Shown: in pieces, positions 59,062-64,000 of the stretch | Numbering within the stretch: position 1 is the stretch's first letter | Layout of the letters: each line of letters opens with the position of its first letter | NCBI GenBank assembly: GCA_905214675.1 | Contig: CAJMMS010000002.1 | Location: forward strand, 1-64,000 | Direction: 5' to 3' | Origin: an uncultured bacterium | Lineage (GTDB): Bacteria; Bacillota; Clostridia; Lachnospirales; Lachnospiraceae | Length of the DNA stretch: 64,000 nucleotides | Notes under the pieces: generated by a model | What the model was told of the DNA's origin: nothing | What the model saw: the letters and a program-made list of their open reading frames with translations, nothing else | The model's database searches: none | Program-made: the position numbers and the translations under genes

Positions 59062-61883
59062 ACGGAAAAGACAGACAAAAAGAGATGAGTTTGAAAAGAC
59101 AGACGGGTATTTATACACTGCTCTTTGCAGTGACACTGGCAGGTGTCCTTTTTGTATTCTGGTCCGCCGGCAGGACGATGCTGCGTTATTCGAAAAATTT
59201 TCCGGACAGCCTGGCACAGAGCTATACCTTCCTGGTCGGATTTAAACATTATCTGAAAGCATTGTTTTCCGGAAAGCTGAACAACTGGAACTGGTCGATC
59301 GGACTGGGGGCAGATGCCTATTCCTTTTACAGCAGTAAACTGTTCAATCCACTGTACTGGATCACGGCAATGGTGCCGGAACGCTATATGGATATCGGCT
59401 GGTGCGGGATGATCGTAGCCTACCTGTATCTGGCAGGCATGACGTTCCTTCTGTTTCTGCGAAAAGTGCAGATAAAGGATGGCAGGGCACTGATCGGGGC
59501 GATGTGTTATGCGTTTGCACCATGGATGATCTTATCCAGTGTCAAGCAGGGCAGTTTTCTGATCGGGGCAGTGACGTTTCCACTGCTGGCACTGGCAACG
59601 GAGAAAATCCTTCGCAGGGAATCTCCGGTACCATTTACTTTGTGTGTGGCATTTATCACGCTGACCAGTTTCCGGTGGCCGTATACCTCCGGTATCCTGA
59701 TCTTTTTCTATTATGCCCTGCGGTATCGTACTGATTACCGCGAGCCGGGAAAGAAAGGGGCATTTTCCGGAAGATTCGGTGTATTTCTCGGAAGTGGCCT
59801 GGTGGGGATCCTGATCGCGATGCCGGCACTTCTGCCGACGATCATGAAGCTTGGCAAGTCAACCTCCGCCTCCGGCATGAAAACGCCGGTGCTGTTCACA
59901 CTGGGACAATATCTGCTCTTCCCGTCAAGAATGACAAACTGGGATATGGCATTTGACAATTATTCCTTTTACTCGTTCCTGCCGCTGTGCGTGGCACTTC
60001 TGCCGATACTGATCTGGCAGGCGGTAAAACAGAAAAAATTTGCAGCCTGGATGACTATATTGCTGACGATCCTGACACAGATCCCTTATTTTTGCAGTGT
60101 GCTGAACTTCTTCAGTTATCCGAGCGGACGCTGGTACTGTATTCTGATCTTTTTCTGCGTATGGGGCTGTATGGATGCACTGGAAGTGAATCTGCAAAAA
60201 CATCCGAAACTGAAAAAAGCGACGCTGCTCTGTTTTCTCCTCTATACCGTGTATGCACTGGGGTTTGCCGGAATTTATGCCGGATGGATACGCGGGCTGG
60301 TAAGCAGCACACAGATCCTTCTGATGGCGGTCAATGCCGTATTTGAAGCAGGCTTTCTGGCGGTGCTGTTCCGGAGGGAAAAAGAAGAAGACTCCCGGAA
60401 GCGTGTGCACAGATATTCCAGGCAGGCAGTTCTTCTTGCGATGACAGCCGTTACGGCTATCGCTGCCTATAATGTCTACTTTACGCAGTTTTCCAGAGGA
60501 GACATGAAACGTTTCCTGGCAAATGGAGCTGCCTATGAAAAGTTTGCAGCGTCACCGCAGAAGGCGGCACAGAAGATCGAAGATGACGATTTTTACCGGG
60601 TGGACCAGGTGGAGGGTGTGGATGTCACAGCAGCGCCGCGCAACCGCATCAATGAGACTATATTTTTTAATACAAGATCTATTTATATGTTCCAGTCCGG
60701 AAACAATAAAAAATGGTTTACCTTTGGAAAATTCCTCGGAGACAATGCCATTTATTATAAGCGGACCTGTCCGAATTCCAATGACAACCGTATGGTACCG
60801 GATCTGCTGACCGGGGTAAAATATTTTATCGGAAACCAGAAGGGAAGCAAAAAACAGGCAAGTGCCTGTGCAGGATATGGATTTGAGAACTGGAAGACCA
60901 TAGATGGTGTGGATATCCTGAAAAATAAATACAGCATCGGCATCGGAACGCTCTATGACAGCTACATCTCACAGTCAGAGGCAGAAAAGCTGAACTATGC
61001 ACAGCGGGAACAGGCCATGCTGCAAAGCATTGTACTGCCGGATGAAGAGGCAGAAAAATTAGAATCAAAGGAGAGCAGCCTTAAGAAGCTGGATGTGCAG
61101 GATCTGGAACTGAATGTGCAGGAAGTGCCGGTCAGAGTAAAGAGCCGGAAGCATGCCGTGATCGATCCGGAAGCAAAGACGATCACTACCGACCAGAAAA
61201 AAGCAAGTTTTGTACTGCGCATACCGGAAGTGAAAGACTGCCAGCTTCTGATCAGCTTCAAAGGACTGAAAAAGAACGGCAAACGTGGAAACGAAGAGTT
61301 TACCGTTTATGCCAGAAAAGGAAAGGTGCGAAAAGCAGCCAGCGATACGATCGGAAATGCACAGGGATTTCCGGATATCGAAGATCTGACCCTGAATCTT
61401 GGATATTTTGAAGAAGTTCAGGGAAAGATCAAGATTACGTTGCAGGCAGAAAAGGAAGGAACGTATACGTATGATGATATCATCGTCTATGCGATCCCGA
61501 CGGATCTGTATGATAAATATGCAGTGCGTCTGCAGGATAACAGACTTCGCATTACGCAGTTTGAAAATGACCGTATTTGCGGAACATTTACTGCAGATCA
61601 TACATCCATTGCCTATTTCTCTATTTTGAATGATGGAGGATGGAGCGTGTATGTGGATGGCGAGAAGGTAACAAAAGTACAGGATACACAGCTTGCATTT
61701 ACCGGAGCAGTGATACCGGAAGGAACGCATCAGATCGAACTGCGTTACCACACACCGGGACTTCGGGCAGGGATGCTGTTAGGAGCTATAGGAATTGCCG
61801 CATTACTGGGACTGATTTTTGATTCTGTAATCAAAAATAAAATTTATAAACAATCCGTAAACAAAAGATTAAAAAATCATTGA
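59058..61883 (+). CDS. YfhO family membrane protein
   Basis: A 941-residue protein of the YfhO (GT-C-like) family linked to glycosylation of surface polymers such as lipoteichoic acid. Residues about 15-470 hold about twelve membrane helices, with the first extracellular loop carrying the NWNWSIGLGADAYSFYS segment typical of the family. A large extracellular beta-rich domain follows (about 480-905). The protein ends in one helix and a basic tail. It starts on the ATGA overlap with the fumarase-type gene and is the last gene of the operon. The -35 box of the next promoter overlaps its stop codon. Confidence 0.92.
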   Translation: MNGKDRQKEMSLKRQTGIYTLLFAVTLAGVLFVFWSAGRTMLRYSKNFPDSLAQSYTFLVGFKHYLKALFSGKLNNWNWSIGLGADAYSFYSSKLFNPLYWITAMVPERYMDIGWCGMIVAYLYLAGMTFLLFLRKVQIKDGRALIGAMCYAFAPWMILSSVKQGSFLIGAVTFPLLALATEKILRRESPVPFTLCVAFITLTSFRWPYTSGILIFFYYALRYRTDYREPGKKGAFSGRFGVFLGSGLVGILIAMPALLPTIMKLGKSTSASGMKTPVLFTLGQYLLFPSRMTNWDMAFDNYSFYSFLPLCVALLPILIWQAVKQKKFAAWMTILLTILTQIPYFCSVLNFFSYPSGRWYCILIFFCVWGCMDALEVNLQKHPKLKKATLLCFLLYTVYALGFAGIYAGWIRGLVSSTQILLMAVNAVFEAGFLAVLFRREKEEDSRKRVHRYSRQAVLLAMTAVTAIAAYNVYFTQFSRGDMKRFLANGAAYEKFAASPQKAAQKIEDDDFYRVDQVEGVDVTAAPRNRINETIFFNTRSIYMFQSGNNKKWFTFGKFLGDNAIYYKRTCPNSNDNRMVPDLLTGVKYFIGNQKGSKKQASACAGYGFENWKTIDGVDILKNKYSIGIGTLYDSYISQSEAEKLNYAQREQAMLQSIVLPDEEAEKLESKESSLKKLDVQDLELNVQEVPVRVKSRKHAVIDPEAKTITTDQKKASFVLRIPEVKDCQLLISFKGLKKNGKRGNEEFTVYARKGKVRKAASDTIGNAQGFPDIEDLTLNLGYFEEVQGKIKITLQAEKEGTYTYDDIIVYAIPTDLYDKYAVRLQDNRLRITQFENDRICGTFTADHTSIAYFSILNDGGWSVYVDGEKVTKVQDTQLAFTGAVIPEGTHQIELRYHTPGLRAGMLLGAIGIAALLGLIFDSVIKNKIYKQSVNKRLKNH

Positions 61884-61908
61884 CATTGTGGAAAATTACT
61901 GTTATAGT
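61880..61908 (+). promoter_or_regulatory. Promoter of the bglG-type/PTS operon
   Basis: TTGACA (61880-61885), 17 bp, TATAGT (61903-61908). The -35 box overlaps the stop codon of the YfhO gene (61881-61883). Transcription would start near 61915, about 28 bp before the antiterminator site. Confidence 0.85.
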
Positions 61909-61942
61909 AAAGAAGCAATTAAAGAATTTGGTAGATATGACA

Positions 61943-61971
61943 GGATTGTTACTGGTGATGCAGGCAAGACC
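61943..61971 (+). promoter_or_regulatory. Ribonucleic antiterminator (RAT) site for a BglG/LicT-type protein
   Basis: A 29-nt sequence beginning GGATTGTTACTG and ending GCAGGCAAGACC matches the conserved RAT consensus of the BglG/SacY/LicT family. Its 3' end overlaps the 5' arm of the terminator at 61969-62017, so binding of the antiterminator protein would block the terminator. Confidence 0.92.
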
Positions 61972-62017
61972 CAAGAGTTCAGCGAGGAAAATATGCAGGG
62001 ATTCTATGGGTTTTTTT
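61969..62017 (+). terminator. Conditional terminator overlapping the RAT site
   Basis: ACCCAAGA (61969-61976) pairs with TCTATGGGT (62003-62011, one bulged A), followed by seven T. It lies between the promoter and the antiterminator gene and shares ACC with the RAT site. Confidence 0.88.
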
Positions 62018-62033
62018 GTTGGGAGACACTACT

Positions 62034-62888
62034 ATGAAAATCATCAAAGTTATTAACAACAATGTAGTGAGTGCTTTGGACAAAGACGCCGAGGAAGTCG
62101 TTATCATGGGAAAAGGTATTGGTTTCCATGCAAAGCCGGGACAGATTGTGGATGAGAAACAGGTGGAAAAGACATTTCGGCTGGATGATCAGAAATCAAC
62201 CGGGCAGTTTGCCAGGCTGGTGGAAAAGCTTCCGGTTGAATATCTCAAGGTTTCAGATCAGATCATCACTTATGCCAAGAACAACATTGGTTTGAAGCTG
62301 CATCAGAGCATTTATCTGACTCTGACAGATCATATCAGTTTTGTGATTGAACGGTATAAGAAAGGAGTGCAGTTTGACAATCCGCTCAAGGTAGAGGTAA
62401 AGACCTTTTACCCGATTGAGTTTGGAGTTGGCAAATATGCGATCCGCAAGATCAGAGAGAAGCTTCATGTGGAGCTGAATGAGGATGAGGCCGCATCCGT
62501 TGCGCTCCATATCGTAAATGCGGAATATGACACCGGTGTACGCAATACGATGAACATCACCTGCCTAATCCGCGACGTAGTTGATATTGTAAGTGAATAT
62601 TTCAATATTGAACTGCAGGAAGAAAACCTTCATTACGCCAGATTCATCACTCATCTGAAATTTCTTGGACAGCGCATTTTTACGGGACAGATGCTCGGAA
62701 ACGATGATAACGGTTTCGGGAAAGTGATTTCCGGAATGTACCCGGTAGAATATGCGTGCAGCGAAAAGATTGCGCATTATATAAAAATGCGCTATGATCA
62801 CGAAATTACAGATGAAGAGACGGCTTACCTGGCCGTACATATCCGCAGAATCCAGCCGGAAAAAGAGCTGGAGGAGGATCTTCATTGA
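62034..62888 (+). CDS. BglG/LicT family transcriptional antiterminator
   Basis: A 284-residue antiterminator. The N-terminal RNA-binding (CAT) domain (about 1-56: KIIKVINNNVVSALD) is followed by two PRD domains (about 65-170 and 175-280). Conserved histidines that PTS proteins phosphorylate are visible in GLKLHQSIYLTLTDHI, VALHIVNAEYD, HYARFITHLKFLGQR and LAVHIRRIQ. It should bind the RAT at 61943 and let RNA polymerase read through into its own gene and the PTS gene when the sugar is present. Start behind GGGAGA. It is followed by the EIIC gene after 21 bp. Confidence 0.95.
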   Translation: MKIIKVINNNVVSALDKDAEEVVIMGKGIGFHAKPGQIVDEKQVEKTFRLDDQKSTGQFARLVEKLPVEYLKVSDQIITYAKNNIGLKLHQSIYLTLTDHISFVIERYKKGVQFDNPLKVEVKTFYPIEFGVGKYAIRKIREKLHVELNEDEAASVALHIVNAEYDTGVRNTMNITCLIRDVVDIVSEYFNIELQEENLHYARFITHLKFLGQRIFTGQMLGNDDNGFGKVISGMYPVEYACSEKIAHYIKMRYDHEITDEETAYLAVHIRRIQPEKELEEDLH

Positions 62889-62909
62889 GAGAAGGAGGAA
62901 AAAGTAATC

Positions 62910-64000
62910 ATGATGAAATTTTTGCAGAAATTAGGTAAAGCTTTGATGTTACCTGTTGCCTGCCTTCCTATCTGTGGTATCCTGATGGGTCTTGGATATG
63001 CTCTTTGCCCATCTACCATGCAGGGTGGTGACGTAGTAGGTATTGTACAGCAGATTGGTTTCTATTTAGTAAAAGCAGGTGGAGCCCTGATCGATAACAT
63101 GGCTATCCTGTTTGCAATCGGTATCGGTGTTGGTATGTCCGAAGACAACGACGGTACAGGCGGACTTGCAGCCCTGGCTTCCTGGCTGATGCTGACAACT
63201 CTGCTGTCTGTAGGTGCTGTATCTGTTATCAAAACTCTTGAAGAAGGTACAACCGCTTACATCGCATTCAGCAAGATCCAGAACCCGTTCATCGGTATCA
63301 TCGCTGGTGTTATCGGTTCTTCTTGCTACAACAAATTCAAAGGAACAAAACTGCCGGATTGGCTGTCATTCTTCAGTGGCAAACGTTGCGTAGCTATCGT
63401 AGCTGGTGTTGTTTCTATCATTACATCCGTAGTACTGCTGTTCGTATGGCCGTTACTGTTTGGTGGTCTGGTTGCACTTGGACAGGGTATCGCAGGTATG
63501 GGAGCTGTAGGTGCTGGTATCTACGCATTCTTCAACCGTCTGCTGATCCCATTCGGTCTGCATCACGCACTGAACAACGTATTCTGGTTTGATACCATCG
63601 GTCTTGGTGACCTGTCTCACTTCTGGGCTGGTGAAACATCTGCAGATGTTACATGGAGCCTTGGTATGTACATGTCAGGATTCTTCCCATGTATGATGTT
63701 TGGTATCCCGGGTGCTGCTCTGGCTATGGTTCATACAGCAAAACCTGGAAAGAAAAAAGTTGCAATCGGTCTTCTTTCTTCCGCAGCAATCGCAGCATTT
63801 GTTTGTGGTGTAACTGAGCCGTTCGAATTTGGTTTCATGTTCCTGGCTCCTGGACTGTACGCAGTATATGCACTGCTGTACGCTATCTTCACAGTGATCA
63901 CAGTTGTACTTGGATTCAGAGCCGGATTCAGTTTCTCCGCTGGTTTAACTGACCTGATCTTCTCTGCTTCCCTTCCAGCAGCAGCTAAGACATGGCTGAT
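62910..64000 (+). CDS. PTS transporter EIIC subunit, glucose/N-acetylglucosamine family (3' end outside window)
   Basis: The frame is open from the ATG at 62910 (a second ATG follows directly) to the end of the window, at least 363 codons. It is the membrane domain of a phosphotransferase sugar permease of the glucose superfamily: MMKFLQKLGKALMLPVACLP at the start, MSEDNDGTGGLAALASWLM near 70, RLLIPFGLHHALNNVFWF near 210 and the GVTEPFEFGFMF motif near 300. The FGLHH..FW block and GDLSHFWAGE loop resemble N-acetylglucosamine and glucose permeases, but the sugar cannot be fixed. Strong AAGGAGG site. Control through the RAT/antiterminator upstream is clear. Codon use is highly biased, as in abundant proteins. 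Confidence 0.92.
   Translation, partial: MMKFLQKLGKALMLPVACLPICGILMGLGYALCPSTMQGGDVVGIVQQIGFYLVKAGGALIDNMAILFAIGIGVGMSEDNDGTGGLAALASWLMLTTLLSVGAVSVIKTLEEGTTAYIAFSKIQNPFIGIIAGVIGSSCYNKFKGTKLPDWLSFFSGKRCVAIVAGVVSIITSVVLLFVWPLLFGGLVALGQGIAGMGAVGAGIYAFFNRLLIPFGLHHALNNVFWFDTIGLGDLSHFWAGETSADVTWSLGMYMSGFFPCMMFGIPGAALAMVHTAKPGKKKVAIGLLSSAAIAAFVCGVTEPFEFGFMFLAPGLYAVYALLYAIFTVITVVLGFRAGFSFSAGLTDLIFSASLPAAAKTWL

Overview
The window reads as chromosome from a Gram-positive gut anaerobe of the Clostridia, most likely Lachnospiraceae. This is inferred from gene content and style, with no marker gene to fix a species. The signs are pyruvate:ferredoxin oxidoreductase, pyruvate phosphate dikinase, class III ribonucleotide reductase, class III fructose bisphosphatase, strong GGAGG ribosome sites, consensus sigma-A promoters, ECF vitamin transport and a degenerate Rpn/PD-(D/E)XK transposase. 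No rRNA, tRNA, CRISPR array or prophage was recognised.

Layout. 1-7117: the 3' end of the PFOR gene, then a stress ('ter') cluster read from divergent promoters: AIM24 and a TerD-like protein leftward, YceG-like, TelA and two TerD proteins rightward. 7257-12365: a Ca-type P-ATPase with a structured leader, a diguanylate cyclase and a secreted NlpC/P60-like enzyme. 12384-19384: housekeeping genes (M16 protease, era, recO, lipoprotein, glycyl-tRNA synthetase). 19607-23604: a probably PPi-linked phosphofructokinase and pyruvate phosphate dikinase. 24036-32740: an unusual AraC regulator followed by a locus that looks like a bacterial version of intrinsic factor/transcobalamin (alpha-barrel protein, DUF4430 lipoprotein) with a complete ECF transporter (T, fused A-A, S). 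Its first gene is broken. 33125-36142: radical SAM protein and a RACo-like ASKHA protein. 36170-36510: a structured, mobile-element-like non-coding stretch. 36570-46518: a small helical protein, nrdD, a PurF-like protein without its catalytic cysteine, fbp, an alanine/glycine symporter with a divergent LysR regulator, and a decayed transposase region.

46677-61883: a surface-associated region. Hydrolase, FAD oxidoreductase and acyltransferase genes precede a tightly packed ten-gene operon. The operon joins glycan genes (GT2 transferase, flippase, YfhO membrane protein, ATP-grasp of the sugar-transfer type) to small-acid chemistry (2-hydroxyacid dehydrogenase, U32-like barrel, carboxylate ligase, HpcH/CitE lyase, two fumarase-type subunits). 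This and the corrinoid-type uptake locus are the best candidates for a little-described system. 61880-64000: a BglG-type antiterminator with a clear RNA antiterminator/terminator pair, then a PTS EIIC gene that runs off the window.

Short interspersed repeats with nested hairpins occur at 47238-47434 and 49963-50055, with related ends or arms at 19544, 36207 and 40861.
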